NCBI RefSeq assembly: GCF_000182645.1
Contig: NZ_ACQA01000002.1
Location: forward strand, 1,116,001-1,180,000
Length of the DNA stretch: 64,000 nucleotides
DNA from: Brucella intermedia LMG 3301
GTDB taxonomy: Bacteria; Pseudomonadota; Alphaproteobacteria; Rhizobiales; Rhizobiaceae
Direction: 5' to 3'
The notes under the pieces were generated by a model, which saw only the letters and a program-made list of their open reading frames with translations, was not told the origin of the DNA and ran no database searches. This document shows, one piece after another, positions 44,035 to 54,219 of the stretch (positions are counted from its first letter, which is position 1; every line of letters begins with the position of its first letter). Both the position numbers and the translations under genes were made by a program.

Positions 44035-44457
44035 TTAGACAGCAGGATCGAGCTTGCGGAAGCGCACGCGGGCGCTGCGCTCGATGGCGGCGACGGTCAA
44101 TTCATCCAGCGTCCAGCGGTCACGCAGCATCTGGAGGAATTCAAGCTCTTCCTGCTCCACATGCAGATCGGCGGCCGCCACTTCGACGGCCAGCGCATAG
44201 GCCGTATCGTAGAGGCGTTCCGGCAAGGCGTCATGCGCGAGATCAAGGATTTTTTCCAGTCCGTCCTCATCCGCCAGAAGCGCATAGCAGTCGCTGGCCA
44301 GTTTCGGCAGGCGCTCCTTGTCGAAGCCCTGAAAGACCGGCAGGCGGGAAACGACATTGCCGATGGACGACAGTTCGGCATCGGTCATTGTCGTGTCCGC
44401 AGCAGACGTCGTGATCATGATGTAGACAAGCGCATCCTGCGGCGTGATCTTTTTCAT
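44035..44457 (-). CDS. TerB-like (tellurite-resistance fold) protein
   Basis: A 140-residue helical protein with the TerB pattern: an acidic helix TMTDAELSSIGNVV, DGLEKILDLAHDAL, then VAAADLHVEQEELEFLQML with conserved Asp/Glu residues that bind metal in the TerB/DjlA fold. Role unknown; the family is linked to stress and membrane-associated processes. ATG 44457 has AGGAG upstream. Divergent from lysS, convergent with the 114-residue gene. Confidence 0.82.
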   Translation of the reverse strand: MKKITPQDALVYIMITTSAADTTMTDAELSSIGNVVSRLPVFQGFDKERLPKLASDCYALLADEDGLEKILDLAHDALPERLYDTAYALAVEVAAADLHVEQEELEFLQMLRDRWTLDELTVAAIERSARVRFRKLDPAV

Positions 44458-44658
44458 CGGGCTACTCCTGTACAACATGATCGGAATCATCATTTCATTG
44501 GAATTGACGGGAAAATTAGGAAGCCTCACGCGGTTACGCAAGGAAATTCGGCACTGACCGTTGACGGCACCGGGGTTGCCGCGCCATAGAGCAGGGGTGC
44601 GCATTTCGCGCATCGTTTTCAAAGAATAAAGCCCTTCACAGGATATCAGGATAAAATC

Positions 44659-46315
44659 ATGACTTCGCACCGCCTTCCCGAAATCACGCTGACCCCGGAA
44701 CTGACCGCGGCGGCTGCGGAAGCGAAAGCATGGCCCTTTGAAGAGGCGAAGAAAATCCTCAAGCGCTATGAGAAGACCGGCCTGCCCGATACGGTGATCT
44801 TCGAAACCGGCTATGGCCCATCCGGCCTGCCGCATATCGGCACGTTTGGCGAAGTGGCGCGCACCTCGATGGTGCGCCATGCCTTCCGCATCCTGACCGG
44901 CGACAAGGTCAAGACGCGCCTGATCTGCTTCTCCGACGACCTCGACGGCATGCGCAAGATCCCCGACAATGTGCCGGACAGGGCAGCGCTCGAGCCCTAT
45001 CTGCAAATGCCGCTTTCGGCCGTTCCGAACCCGTTCGGCGGCGACTACAAGAGTTTTGCGGATCACAACAACGCCATGCTGTGCCGCTTCCTCGACACAT
45101 TCGGCTTCGATTACGAGTTCGCCAGCGCGACCGAATATTACAAATCCGGCAAGTTCGACGCCGTGCTTCTCAAGGCCGTCGAGCGCTATGACGACATCAT
45201 GAAGGTGATGCTGCCGACGCTCGGCGAAGAACGGCAGGCCACCTACAGCCCGTTCCTGCCGATCTCGCCCAAGTCCGGCCGCGTGCTCTACGTGCCGATG
45301 AAGAGCGTGGATGCCAAGGCTGGGCACCATCACCTTCGACGATGAGGACGGCGTTGAGACCACCCTGCCCGTCACCGGCGGCAATGTGAAGCTGCAATGG
45401 AAGCCGGATTTCGGCATGCGCTGGGCGGCGCTCGGCGTCGATTTCGAAATGTTCGGCAAGGACCACCAGACCAATGCTGGCGTTTATGACCGCATTTGCG
45501 AAATCCTCGGTGGCCGCGCACCCGAACATTTCGTCTACGAACTGTTCCTCGACCAGCTTGGCCAGAAGATTTCCAAGTCGAAGGGCAACGGCATTTCCAT
45601 CGACGAATGGCTGGCCTATGCGCCGACCGAAAGCCTTGCGCTTTACAATTTCCAGAAGCCGAAGACCGCCAAGCGACTCTATTTCGATGTCATCCCGAAG
45701 GCGGTAGACGAGTATTTCAGCTATCTTTCGGCCTATGAGCGTCAGGAATGGAAGGACCGGCTGAACAATCCGGTCTGGCACATTCATTACGGCAACCCGC
45801 CGAAGGTGAACCTGCCGGTCACCTTCGCGCTGATGCTCAATCTGGTCAGTGCATCGAATGCCGAAAATCCGGGCGTGCTGTGGGGCTTCATCTCGCGGCA
45901 CGTGCCGGGCGTCACACCGGAAAACAATCCGGAACTCGATGCGCTCGTCGGCTATGCGATCCGTTACTTCAACGATTTCGTGAAGCCGACCAAGCAGTTC
46001 CGTGCGCCGGACGATGTGGAACGCGCAGCCCTTGAAGCGCTGGATGCGAAGCTCGCAACGCTGCCTGTCGGCACCGATGGCAACGACATCCAGAACGCCA
46101 TTCTCGATGTCGCCCGCGCCATCGAGCGCTATCAGGATCATGCCAAGAAGAGCCCGGAAGGCGGTCCCGGCGTTTCGGTTTCCTTCTTCCAGATGCTCTA
46201 TGAAGTGCTGATCGGTCAGGAACGCGGCCCGCGTTTCGGTTCCTTCGTCGCGCTTTACGGCATTGATGAAACCCGAGCGCTGATCAAAAAGGCGCTGGCT
46301 GGCGAACTAGCGTAG
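44659..46315 (+). pseudogene. lysS: Class I lysyl-tRNA synthetase, frameshifted
   Basis: The gene would encode a class I LysRS of 551 residues, charging tRNA-Lys. The first part (44659-45320) has the HIGH-type motif [15 protein letters not shown]; the second (to 46315) has the KMSKS-type motif KISKSKGN and the helical anticodon-binding end. They are in different frames. GCT-GGG-CACC at 45319-45328 has one G too many: deleting one G of 45322-45324 restores [16 protein letters not shown] and the family length. Alphaproteobacteria commonly rely on this class I enzyme, so a real knockout should be lethal unless a class II lysS exists elsewhere; sequencing error is the leading explanation. An internal ATG at 45311 is an artefact of the shift. 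Confidence 0.88.
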
Positions 46316-46350
46316 AGATCAATACATACTTAACCCAGATCAATAAATCG

Positions 46351-46384
46351 AACAAAAGGGCGGCTTCGAGCCCCCCTTTTGTTT
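46351..46384 (+). terminator. Terminator of lysS
   Basis: The stem AACAAAAGGG-C-GGCT / AGCC-C-CCCTTTTGTT with a TCG loop is about 14 bp with one mismatch, and its right arm ends in TTTTGTTTAT. It lies 36 bases after the lysS stop. Confidence 0.8.
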
Positions 46385-46388
46385 ATAC

Positions 46389-46560
46389 CGACACCCTCAT
46401 CCTGAGGTGCGGAGCGAAGCGTAGCATCATCCTGAGCCTGTCGAAGAATCGACGGACGAAGGTTCAGCTCAAGCCCGACCCTTCGGCCCGACCCTTCGAC
46501 ACGCTGCTTCGCACCGGCTCTAGATAGGGCCGGTTGCTGCCCAGAGCGGGATGATGGCTT
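46389..46560. repeat. Dispersed intergenic repeat cluster
   Basis: Contains CATCCTGAGGTGCGGAGCG and CATCCTGAGCCTGTCGAAG-type segments with a partial inverse (CCCTTCGACACGCTGCTTCG), a kind of sequence widely dispersed in alphaproteobacterial intergenic DNA. It includes a tandem 13-mer GCCCGACCCTTCG at 46473-46485 and 46486-46498. No gene. Confidence 0.6.
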
Positions 46561-46566
46561 GACTTG

Positions 46567-46607
46567 GAGCGTTTCCTGTTCTGCTTAAATCATTGGAAAT
46601 GCTCTCA
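46567..46607. repeat. RIME-like half repeat
   Basis: GGAGCGTTTCCTGTT ... ATTGGAAATGCTC forms an inverted repeat whose reverse complement matches the second half of the repeat at 31150-31258 (AGAGCATT ... AACAGGAAATGCTC). It lies just past the stop of the SNase-like gene. Confidence 0.65.
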
Positions 46608-46619
46608 ATTCGTCCCGCT

Positions 46620-47582
46620 CTATTGTGCGGGCGGCGCGGGTGGAAAGCCGTCCAGCGGCTGTGGCGATGGCGATGACGGCTGCGGTTCCGGTTCAGGGGC
46701 CAGAGGTGAAGGGGTATCCATCATATCGCTGCTGCCGGGTTCCGGATTGGGGAGCGACGTATCGGGCTTGTCGCCGAAAATCCCAAGGCGTGCTTCCACG
46801 GCCTTGCGGCCTGCTTCCTCATAGGCGCTGCCTGGGGCAGCCTTCGCCCAACCATTGGCGACGAGCCACGCGGCGGCATCTTCGTTGCCAAGCGTGCATT
46901 CGGTCGCGACCGCAGCGCCACTATCGTTTTGCGGCAGGCGGCACATGACGGCGCGGGAGCGCAGCCACTGCCGGAAGGCTGTGCGCGCCTGCATGCCGCA
47001 CGGCCAGCTTTCGCCGGAAGCGGTCTGGCAGGTTTGTTCGACGGGCACGATTTCAATGCCCTGCAACTCGATCGTGCGGCCCTGGCTTTCCAGCCGTCCG
47101 GCCGCCACGGCCACGGGACGCTGCAAAAGCTGCATCTGCTCGCCTGCGTCAACGGGCGTAGCGGGTGCCGGTGGCTCCGGTGGCTTTGGCGTGGATGCAA
47201 GGCCGAGATCGCTCAGCGGCGGGCGCGGCGCTTCGCGTTCCATGCCGCCATCATCAGCCTGATCGTTTGGCTTGCCCGTTTCTGCTGCCGCAGACGCCTG
47301 CCCATCGGCGGAACCTGTCTGGCCCGGCTGCGACGGCGTTCCCTCCGGCGTATTGCCCGTTTCAGACGAGCTTCCCGGCTCGTTATAGTCGAACTGTTCG
47401 ACAACGATGCCGTTGCCCGCACCGGTCTTCGTCTGTGCATCACCAGAATCGATGACGACGACGGGACGGTCCAGCGCGCCATAGAACGGCGCCACGAAGG
47501 CCGCGACCAGTATAGCGCCCGTTATACCCGCTAGCCCGCCGAAAACGGCGCGCGCGTGGCTTCTGTTCTGCGATTGCGCCAT
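46620..47582 (-). CDS. Membrane-anchored SNase-like (degenerate) protein
   Basis: A 320-residue protein with an N-terminal membrane anchor (VFGGLAGITGAILVAAFVAPF). A long low-complexity Pro/Glu/Ser/Gly linker follows, then a staphylococcal-nuclease-like domain (GRTIELQGIEIVPVEQTC, CGMQARTAFRQWLRSRAVMCRL, AAAWLVANGWAKAAPG) and a Pro/Ser-rich tail. The catalytic Asp/Arg/Glu pattern of active nucleases is not apparent, so it is probably a non-catalytic or structural version. Its ATG touches the TAA of the upstream S24 repressor, so they are co-translated. Confidence 0.75.
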   Translation of the reverse strand: MAQSQNRSHARAVFGGLAGITGAILVAAFVAPFYGALDRPVVVIDSGDAQTKTGAGNGIVVEQFDYNEPGSSSETGNTPEGTPSQPGQTGSADGQASAAAETGKPNDQADDGGMEREAPRPPLSDLGLASTPKPPEPPAPATPVDAGEQMQLLQRPVAVAAGRLESQGRTIELQGIEIVPVEQTCQTASGESWPCGMQARTAFRQWLRSRAVMCRLPQNDSGAAVATECTLGNEDAAAWLVANGWAKAAPGSAYEEAGRKAVEARLGIFGDKPDTSLPNPEPGSSDMMDTPSPLAPEPEPQPSSPSPQPLDGFPPAPPAQ

Positions 47583-48241
47583 TACTGACTCGCCCACAAA
47601 ATGCGGGCGACCCATTCGATATCCCTGGACTCGAAGATGCGGTTCGGATGCTCTGGATTGAGCGAATGAAGCTCAATGGTTCGCGGCGTCTGGCGATGCA
47701 GAATCTTGGCCATCACTTCTCCGTCTTTCGTTCGCACCACCACGCGATCGCCACGGCGAATGGCGGTATTGGGTGCAACGATCAGCGTATCGCCATCACG
47801 GTAAAGGGGCAACATGGAGTCGCCCGAAACCTCCAGCGCATACACCCCTTCGCCCGTGCTGGCGGGAAATTCCACGATGTCCCAGCCTTGCCCTGCGGGA
47901 AAACCGGCATCGTCGAAGTAGCCGCCCGCGCCCGCTTCGGCCATGCCGAGCAGCGGGATCGACTGCATGTCCTGCGTATATTCACCAAATTGCGGCGTGC
48001 GGGTTTCCCCGCCGATGAGCCGTGTGAACTCATCGAAGGTCGAGCCGGTCGCTTCCATCACCTTGGCCAGCGATTCCGTCGAAGGCCAGCGCGCGCGCCC
48101 GTCCGACGCATAGCGCTTGGATTTGTTGAAGGTCGTCGGGTCCAGCCCTGCCCGACGCGCCAGCCCGGACGCACTCAGGGAATGACGTTCGGCCAGAGCA
48201 TCGATGGCCGCCCACACGCTCTCGTGAGAAAACATAGTCAT
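47582..48241 (-). CDS. S24/LexA-like repressor with HTH
   Basis: About 219 residues: N-terminal HTH (SLSASGLARRAGLDPTTFNKSKR), linker, and a C-terminal S24 peptidase fold with the serine motif VSGDSMLPLYRDGD and the lysine in EVMAKILHR, the catalytic pair of LexA/CI self-cleavage. No clear Ala-Gly cleavage site is certain (MAEAGAGG at the hinge is a candidate). The start may be 48241, 48235 (MFSHES, matching the homologues I recall) or 48265; no ribosome-binding site is strong. It heads a two-gene unit with the SNase-like protein. Not surrounded by prophage genes. Confidence 0.82.
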   Translation of the reverse strand: MTMFSHESVWAAIDALAERHSLSASGLARRAGLDPTTFNKSKRYASDGRARWPSTESLAKVMEATGSTFDEFTRLIGGETRTPQFGEYTQDMQSIPLLGMAEAGAGGYFDDAGFPAGQGWDIVEFPASTGEGVYALEVSGDSMLPLYRDGDTLIVAPNTAIRRGDRVVVRTKDGEVMAKILHRQTPRTIELHSLNPEHPNRIFESRDIEWVARILWASQ

Positions 48242-48437
48242 GATCCGCCACATAGGTTCCGACATATCATCCAGACAGCCCCGTCAGGAGATATGTTTCA
48301 AAGGATTTTAAACCTAATCTTCCGTCCCATCTTCAGCTGCAACCTACCGAAAAAGCACGAATTGCGCAAGATGGCTGAATTAACAGGGAAAATTTTCTTA
48401 TTGGCGGTGAGCGCAATCCAGCAGCGGCGGAAGCGCA

Positions 48438-48466
48438 AACAAAAGCGCGGCATGAAACATGCCGCG
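48438..48466 (-). terminator. Terminator of the beta-oxidation operon
   Basis: GCGCGGCAT / ATGCCGCGC with a 5-base loop is a perfect 9-bp stem. On the minus strand it is followed by TTTTGTTTG. It lies 27 bases past the FadJ-like stop. Confidence 0.85.
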
Positions 48467-48492
48467 CCCGATGATCCTGCGAAGGGACGAGC

Positions 48493-50709
48493 TTACGCTG
48501 CCTTCTTCGTTTCCGTCTTGTACGGATTGAAACGCTTGTAGAAGCTTTCGCCGTTTTCAGCCATGTCGATGAGAAGCTTCGGCGCCTTGAACTGCTGGCC
48601 GTATTTCTTCTGCAATTCCTTGGCGAGCTTGACGAACTTCTTCGCACCCATGCCGTCGATATAGGACAGCGTGCCGCCGGTATAAGGCGCGAAACCGAAG
48701 GCCAGAATGGAGCCGACATCGGCTTCACGCGGGTCGGTGACGATGCCTTCTTCCATCACGCGGGCAGCTTCCAGGGCGATGGTGACGAGGAAGCGTTCCT
48801 TCAGTTCCTTCACATCGACCTTGTCAGGGTCCTGCTGCGGGTAGAGGTCCTTCAGGCCCGGCCACAGATGCTTCTTGGCGGGCTTGGCCGGATAATCATA
48901 GAAGCCCTTGCCATTTTTGCGGCCCTTGCGGTCGAACTCGTTGACGAGACGATCCACCAGTTCCACATGACGCGGATCGACAGCCTTTTCGCCCAGATCG
49001 GCAAGCGTTGCCTTGAGGATTTTCTGCGACAGGTCGATAGCGGTTTCGTCGTTGAGCGCCAGTGGACCGACCGGCATGCCGGCCATGCGGGCGGCATTTT
49101 CGATCATGGCAGCGGGCACACCTTCAACGAGCATGTTGTAGGCTTCCGACATATAGCGCAGCACGCAGCGATTGACGTAGAAGCCGCGCGTGTCGTTGAC
49201 GACGATCGGCGTTTTCTTGATCGCACGAACGTAATCGAGTGCGACGGCCAGCGCCTTGTCCGACGTCTTCTTACCCATGATCACTTCGACCAGCATCATC
49301 TTGTCGACAGGCGAGAAGAAATGAATGCCGATGAAGTTCTTCGGGCGTCTGGAAACTTTCGCCAGACCGGTGATCGGCAGGGTCGAGGTGTTGGACGCGA
49401 AAATCGCCGACGATTTCAGAACTTCCTCTGCCTTTTCGGTCGCGACACGCTTGACTTCGCGATCCTCGAACACGGCTTCGATCACCAGATCGGCACCGTC
49501 GAGAAGAGCATAATCCGGCGTCGCGGTGATGAGCGACAGGAGCTTTTCCTTGTCGGCCTCAGTGGCGCGGCCTTTCTGGATTTCCTTGGTCACCAGATCG
49601 GCGGTGTGCGCCTTGCCCTTGTCGGCGGATTCCTGATCGCGGTCGATCAGTACCACCGGAATGCCCGCCTTGGCGGTGACATAGGCAATGCCTGCCCCCA
49701 TGAAGCCAGCGCCGATAACGCCGATCTTCTTGAGCTTGGTCGGCTTCTCATCCGCCGGGCGGCGCGCGCCCTTGTTCAGTTCCTGCAGCGACACGAAGAG
49801 CGAGCGGATCATCATGCCTGCTTCTGTCGTCTGGAGGATTTCGGTGAAGTAGCGCTGCTCGATCTTCAGGCCGGTGTCAAACGGCACCAGCAGGCCTTCA
49901 TAGACCGATTTCAGGATGGCAAGCGCTGCCGGATAATTGCCGGAAGTTTCGCGGCGCAGGATTGCCGTTGCGGCCGGCCAAAGGTTCGCCCCGGCAGCCG
50001 AATAGATCGCGCCGCCCGGAAGCTTGAAGCCCTTTTCATCCCATGGCTGAACCGGCTTCAGACCGCCCTTGATGAGCTTCTTGGCGGTTTCAACCAGCTT
50101 CTTGGCCGGAGCAATCTCGGTGACGAGGCCCATGGCCTTGGCGCGCTGCGCCGTTAGGCTGGAGCCGGTCGTCATCATCTGAAGCGCGTCCTGCTGGTTG
50201 GCAAGCCGCGGAACGCGCTGCGTACCGCCAGCGCCGGGGAAAAGGCCGACCTTGACTTCCGGCAGAGCCATCTTCACGCCCGGCGCATCGGATGCCACGC
50301 GGGCATGGCAGGCGAGCGACATTTCGAACGCACCACCCATGCAGGTGCCATTGATGGCCGAAACCCAGGGCTTGCCGCAGGTTTCAAGCTTGCGGAAAAG
50401 GCCGCTCATCTTGCCGACATTGTCGAACAGCGCCTGCACGGCGGCCTGATGGTCCTTGGCCTTCTGCTTCTGGAATTCCTTGAACATGCCTTCCAGCATG
50501 GTCAGGTCCGCGCCGCCGGAGAAGCTCTCCTTGCCGGATGTTATAACAACACCCTTGACCTTTTCGTCGGCGGTCGTTGCGTCGATGATGGCGTTCAGTT
50601 CCTGCATCGCCTCGACGGTGAAGACGTTCATCGACTTTTCAGGCATGTCCCAGGTGACGAGAGCAATGCCGTCGGCGTCGGTTTCAACTTTGAAATTCGT
50701 GTAAGCCAT
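48493..50709 (-). CDS. fadJ: Fatty-acid oxidation enzyme: enoyl-CoA hydratase / 3-hydroxyacyl-CoA dehydrogenase
   Basis: A 738-residue bifunctional protein of FadB/FadJ type. Residues 1-300 form a crotonase domain ([42 protein letters not shown]). From about 330 there is an NAD-binding 3-hydroxyacyl-CoA dehydrogenase ([21 protein letters not shown] region, [18 protein letters not shown], and HAD C-terminal domains with LRYMSEAY). It hydrates enoyl-CoA and oxidises the hydroxyacyl-CoA. ATG 50709 leaves 19 bases to the thiolase gene upstream. Last gene of the operon; terminator at 48438. Confidence 0.94.
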   Translation of the reverse strand: MAYTNFKVETDADGIALVTWDMPEKSMNVFTVEAMQELNAIIDATTADEKVKGVVITSGKESFSGGADLTMLEGMFKEFQKQKAKDHQAAVQALFDNVGKMSGLFRKLETCGKPWVSAINGTCMGGAFEMSLACHARVASDAPGVKMALPEVKVGLFPGAGGTQRVPRLANQQDALQMMTTGSSLTAQRAKAMGLVTEIAPAKKLVETAKKLIKGGLKPVQPWDEKGFKLPGGAIYSAAGANLWPAATAILRRETSGNYPAALAILKSVYEGLLVPFDTGLKIEQRYFTEILQTTEAGMMIRSLFVSLQELNKGARRPADEKPTKLKKIGVIGAGFMGAGIAYVTAKAGIPVVLIDRDQESADKGKAHTADLVTKEIQKGRATEADKEKLLSLITATPDYALLDGADLVIEAVFEDREVKRVATEKAEEVLKSSAIFASNTSTLPITGLAKVSRRPKNFIGIHFFSPVDKMMLVEVIMGKKTSDKALAVALDYVRAIKKTPIVVNDTRGFYVNRCVLRYMSEAYNMLVEGVPAAMIENAARMAGMPVGPLALNDETAIDLSQKILKATLADLGEKAVDPRHVELVDRLVNEFDRKGRKNGKGFYDYPAKPAKKHLWPGLKDLYPQQDPDKVDVKELKERFLVTIALEAARVMEEGIVTDPREADVGSILAFGFAPYTGGTLSYIDGMGAKKFVKLAKELQKKYGQQFKAPKLLIDMAENGESFYKRFNPYKTETKKAA

Positions 50710-50728
50710 TCGTAAAACCTCCCTCGCC

Positions 50729-51937
50729 CTATACGCGCTCGATGATCGTCGCCGTGCCCATGCCGGCACCAATGCACAAGGTCACCAGCGCGGTATTGAG
50801 ATTACGGCGTTCCAGTTCATCCAGCACCGTGCCGAGGATCATTGCGCCGGTCGCGCCCAGCGGATGGCCCATGGCAATGGCGCCGCCATTGACGTTGATC
50901 TTGTCGTGCGGAATGTCGAAGGCCTGCATGTAGCGCAGAACCACGGCGGCGAAGGCTTCGTTCAGTTCGAACAGATCAATGTCCGAGAGCTTCATCTTTG
51001 CCTGCTTGAGAAGCTTTTCCGTCACATCGACCGGGCCGGTGAGCATAAGCGCCGGTTCGGAACCGATATTGGAGAAAGCGCGGATACGGGCGCGCGGCTT
51101 CATGTCGAATGCCTTGCCAGCCTTCCTGGAACCGACGAGGACGCCAGCCGCGCCATCGACGATACCGGACGAGTTACCGGCATGGTGGACGTGGTTGACC
51201 GTCTCGATTTCCGGATGGGCCTGAATGCCGACGGCGTTGAAGCCGCCCATTTCACCTGGCATCACGAAGGATGGGTTGAGCTGGCCCAGCGCCTGCATGT
51301 CGGTTGACGGGCGCATATGCTCATCATGATCGAGAATGGTCAGGCCGTTCTGGTCCTTGATCGGGATGACCGAGTTCTTGAAATAGCCCTTTTCCCACGA
51401 CTTGGCGGCGCGCTTCTGGCTTTCGACGGCATAGGCGTCGACGTCATCGCGGCTGAAGCCGTATTTCGTGGCGATCAGATCGGCGGAAACGCCCTGCGGC
51501 ATGAAATAGCCGGGGAAGCCGACCGACGGGTCCATGTACCAGGCACCGCCCGACATGCCCATGCCGACGCGCGACATGCTTTCGACGCCGCCGGCGATCA
51601 CCAGATCGTCGGAACCGAACGCGACTTTGGCTGCCGCCAGATTGATCGCATCGAGACCCGAAGCACAGAAGCGCGAAATCTGGATGCCCGGCGCCTTGAA
51701 GTCATAACCGGCTTCAAAGGCGGCGGAACGCGGAATAACTGCACCAGCTTCGCCGACAGGATCGACGCAGCCGAAAATGATGTCATCGACCTTTGCCGTG
51801 TCGATGCCGTTGCGGTCGCGCAGGGATTCAAGAACCTTCGCGCCCAGACGGACGGCTGGCACTTCGTGCAACGAACCGTCCTTCTTGCCACGCCCGCGCG
51901 GTGTGCGCACGTGATCGTAAATATAAGCCTCAGCCAT
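50729..51937 (-). CDS. fadA: Acetyl-CoA C-acyltransferase (thiolase)
   Basis: A 402-residue thiolase releasing acetyl-CoA in the last beta-oxidation step. The acylated cysteine is in [13 protein letters not shown] (about residue 92), the histidine in [10 protein letters not shown] and the C-terminal cysteine in [10 protein letters not shown]. It is the alpha-partner of the FadJ-like protein downstream in a trifunctional-type complex. Middle gene of the operon, 61 bases behind the acyl-CoA dehydrogenase. Confidence 0.95.
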   Translation of the reverse strand: MAEAYIYDHVRTPRGRGKKDGSLHEVPAVRLGAKVLESLRDRNGIDTAKVDDIIFGCVDPVGEAGAVIPRSAAFEAGYDFKAPGIQISRFCASGLDAINLAAAKVAFGSDDLVIAGGVESMSRVGMGMSGGAWYMDPSVGFPGYFMPQGVSADLIATKYGFSRDDVDAYAVESQKRAAKSWEKGYFKNSVIPIKDQNGLTILDHDEHMRPSTDMQALGQLNPSFVMPGEMGGFNAVGIQAHPEIETVNHVHHAGNSSGIVDGAAGVLVGSRKAGKAFDMKPRARIRAFSNIGSEPALMLTGPVDVTEKLLKQAKMKLSDIDLFELNEAFAAVVLRYMQAFDIPHDKINVNGGAIAMGHPLGATGAMILGTVLDELERRNLNTALVTLCIGAGMGTATIIERV

Positions 51938-51998
51938 TTTTGCTCCTTCCCGCCAAATTTTGGCCCGCCAGGCCCGAAAGCCCGGCGTAATCTCTGGT

Positions 51999-53792
51999 TC
52001 AGAATGTGTCCGCTTCGAGCGCCATCATCGAATCCGCACCCGACTGGATGCGTGCGAGATGGGCTGCACTTTCCGGCATGATCCGCTCGAAATAATAGCG
52101 TGCAGTGACAAGCTTGGCTTCGAGGAAAGCCTTGTTGCCTTCACCCCTGCCAAGCTTTTCTTCCGCGATCCTGGCCATCCGCGCCCACATGAAGCCGAGC
52201 GCCACCAGACCGAACAGATGCATATAGTCGTTGGAGGCGGCACCGGCATTGTCGGGCTTGGCCATCGCATTCTGCATCAGCCACATGGTGGCGGCCTGAA
52301 GATCGTTGAGGCCCTTCTTCAGGTGCTTGGTGAAGAAGGAAAGCTTCTCGTTCTCACGATTGGCTTCGCAGAATTCTCCCACTTCCTTGAAGAACGCCGT
52401 AACCGCGCGACCACCGTTCAGCGCCAGCTTGCGACCCACCAGATCAAGCGCCTGAATGCCGTTGGCGCCTTCGTAGATCATGGCGATGCGCGCATCGCGC
52501 ACATACTGGCTCATGCCATGTTCTTCGATATAGCCGTGGCCGCCGAACACCTGCTGCGCCATGACGGCATGTTCAAAACCCTTGTCGGTCAGAACGCCTT
52601 TCAGCACGGGCGTCAGAAGCCCGACGAGATCATCGGCAGTCTGACGCTCGGCCTCGTCACCGGAGCGGTGCGCGATATCGGAGTTGAGCGCCGTCCACAG
52701 AATGAGCGCGCGGCCGGCTTCGTTGAAAGCGCGGATATTCATGAGGTTGCGGCGAATATCCGGATGAACGATGATCGGATCGGCCTTTTTATCGGGCGCT
52801 GCGGCACCCGAAAGCGCACGGCCCTGAATGCGCTCACGCGCATAGATCACAGCATTCTGGTAAGCGGTTTCGGCAATCGAAAGCCCCTGCAAGGCCACGC
52901 CCAGACGCGCTTCGTTCATCATGGTGAACATGGCGCGCAGGCCTTTGTGGGCTTCGCCGATGAGATAACCCTTTGCCTCGTCATAATTCATGACGCAGGT
53001 GGCATTGCCGTGAATGCCCATCTTTTCTTCGATGGAACCGCAGGAAACGCCGTTGCGCTCGCCCGGATTGCCGTTTTCGTCAAGAATGAACTTCGGCACG
53101 ATGAACAGCGAAATGCCCTTCACGCCTTCCGGCGCGCCGTCGATGCGGGCCAGCACCAGATGGATGATGTTTTCCGACATGTCGTGTTCACCAGCCGAGA
53201 TGAAAATCTTCTGGCCGGAAATCTTATAGGAACCGTCTTCCTGCGGGGTGGCGCTGGTGCGCAGCAGGCCCAGATCCGTACCGCAATGCGGCTCGGTCAG
53301 GTTCATCGTGCCGGTCCAGGTGCCTTCAACCATCTTGGGCAGATAGGTGTCCTTCTGCTCGTCGGTGCCATGGGTCAGGATCGCGGCAATCGCGCCCTGC
53401 GTCAGGCCCGGATACATGGTGAGCGCCATATTGGCAGAAGACATATATTCGCCGACAGCCGTATGCAGCAGATAGGGAAGCCCCTGTCCGCCATATTGCT
53501 CCGGCACGGCGAGGCCGAGCCAGCCGCCTTCACGATAGAGATCATAGGCTTCCTTGAAGCCCTTCGGCGTGGTGACCGAGCCATCCGACGAACGCTTGCA
53601 ACCTTCGCGGTCGGCCGTGTGGTTGACCGGGAACAAGGTGCCTTCCGCAAGCTTCGCGCCTTCCGACAGGATCGCCTCGACGACATCGGGCGACGCGTCG
53701 GCAAAGCCCGGCAGATTGTTGTAACGCTGATAATTCAGAACGTCGTTGAGAACGAAATTCGTATCCTCAACTGGCGCGCGATAGCTCGGCAT
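51999..53792 (-). CDS. Acyl-CoA dehydrogenase
   Basis: A 597-residue FAD enzyme of the long acyl-CoA-dehydrogenase type with a C-terminal extension. Motifs: [33 protein letters not shown] and the signature [35 protein letters not shown] region with the catalytic glutamate. It introduces the first double bond and feeds the FadJ/FadA pair downstream. ATG 53792 is set by GGAGGATTT. First gene of the operon, with a palindromic operator candidate about 230 bases upstream. Confidence 0.93.
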   Translation of the reverse strand: MPSYRAPVEDTNFVLNDVLNYQRYNNLPGFADASPDVVEAILSEGAKLAEGTLFPVNHTADREGCKRSSDGSVTTPKGFKEAYDLYREGGWLGLAVPEQYGGQGLPYLLHTAVGEYMSSANMALTMYPGLTQGAIAAILTHGTDEQKDTYLPKMVEGTWTGTMNLTEPHCGTDLGLLRTSATPQEDGSYKISGQKIFISAGEHDMSENIIHLVLARIDGAPEGVKGISLFIVPKFILDENGNPGERNGVSCGSIEEKMGIHGNATCVMNYDEAKGYLIGEAHKGLRAMFTMMNEARLGVALQGLSIAETAYQNAVIYARERIQGRALSGAAAPDKKADPIIVHPDIRRNLMNIRAFNEAGRALILWTALNSDIAHRSGDEAERQTADDLVGLLTPVLKGVLTDKGFEHAVMAQQVFGGHGYIEEHGMSQYVRDARIAMIYEGANGIQALDLVGRKLALNGGRAVTAFFKEVGEFCEANRENEKLSFFTKHLKKGLNDLQAATMWLMQNAMAKPDNAGAASNDYMHLFGLVALGFMWARMARIAEEKLGRGEGNKAFLEAKLVTARYYFERIMPESAAHLARIQSGADSMMALEADTF

Positions 53793-54143
53793 AGAAATCC
53801 TCCAATTCACCACCTGAGCCGTTCCGCGATGATTGGAACGAGCCCTTAACCGCGTTTCATGCCTGCATGCCACATTATAGCGAAATGTTGTGACAGCGCG
53901 CATGTTGCAGCAAAACCGGACGAATTTCTCCGAAAAACAGTCCTTTTTGCCGCCTTTTTGACCGAGCACCTCACGGAATCCGCGCTCACCCCGTCAATTT
54001 CGGACCGAAGCTAACCTACTTTGACGTTTCCGTAAACGTCAAAAATTACATAACTTCGTGCGGGATGGGGAAATGCGCACCCCAGGGGACCGGGAGCGCA
54101 AGGCAGCAATGTCAGACAGCCCAGCGGGGACGTGGTGCGGCCA
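53793..54143. other. Promoter region of the beta-oxidation operon, no gene
   Basis: About 350 bases without a protein-like frame, between the acyl-CoA dehydrogenase start and the rpsU terminator. It holds the ribosome-binding site at its left edge and the palindrome at 54020-54043. Confidence 0.5.
54020..54043. promoter_or_regulatory. Perfect palindrome, candidate MerR (LiuR-like) operator
   Basis: TTTGACGTTT-CCGT-AAACGTCAAA is a perfect 10-bp inverted repeat. On the minus strand its TTGACG can be read as a -35 box for the acyl-CoA dehydrogenase operon, with TAGGTT about 18 bases on. The form resembles sites of MerR-type regulators of fatty- and branched-chain acid catabolism; a MerR gene lies at 56270. 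Confidence 0.6.
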
Positions 54144-54178
54144 ATAAAAAACCGCCGGAACGCTTTCGATCCGGCGGT
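54144..54178 (-). terminator. Terminator of rpsU
   Basis: The stem ACCGCCGG (54151-54158) / CCGGCGGT (54171-54178) has an A-run on its left that becomes a U-run on the minus strand. It lies 42 bases past the rpsU stop. Confidence 0.88.
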
Positions 54179-54219
54179 CTGTCTTGAACGATCTAGGCCC
54201 GAAACTTCGGGGTCGCAGG

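Noticed and set aside
45311..46315. Independent gene starting at ATG 45311
   Set aside because: It is the second half of lysS created by the one-base shift; its first residues are not part of the family and no ribosome-binding site is present.
46389..46560. CRISPR array
   Set aside because: The repeated segments are few, unequal and without regular spacers; they match the dispersed intergenic repeat type.
47582..48265. S24 repressor as evidence of a prophage
   Set aside because: No integrase, phage structural or lysis genes and no attachment-site repeats lie nearby; neighbours are metabolic genes.
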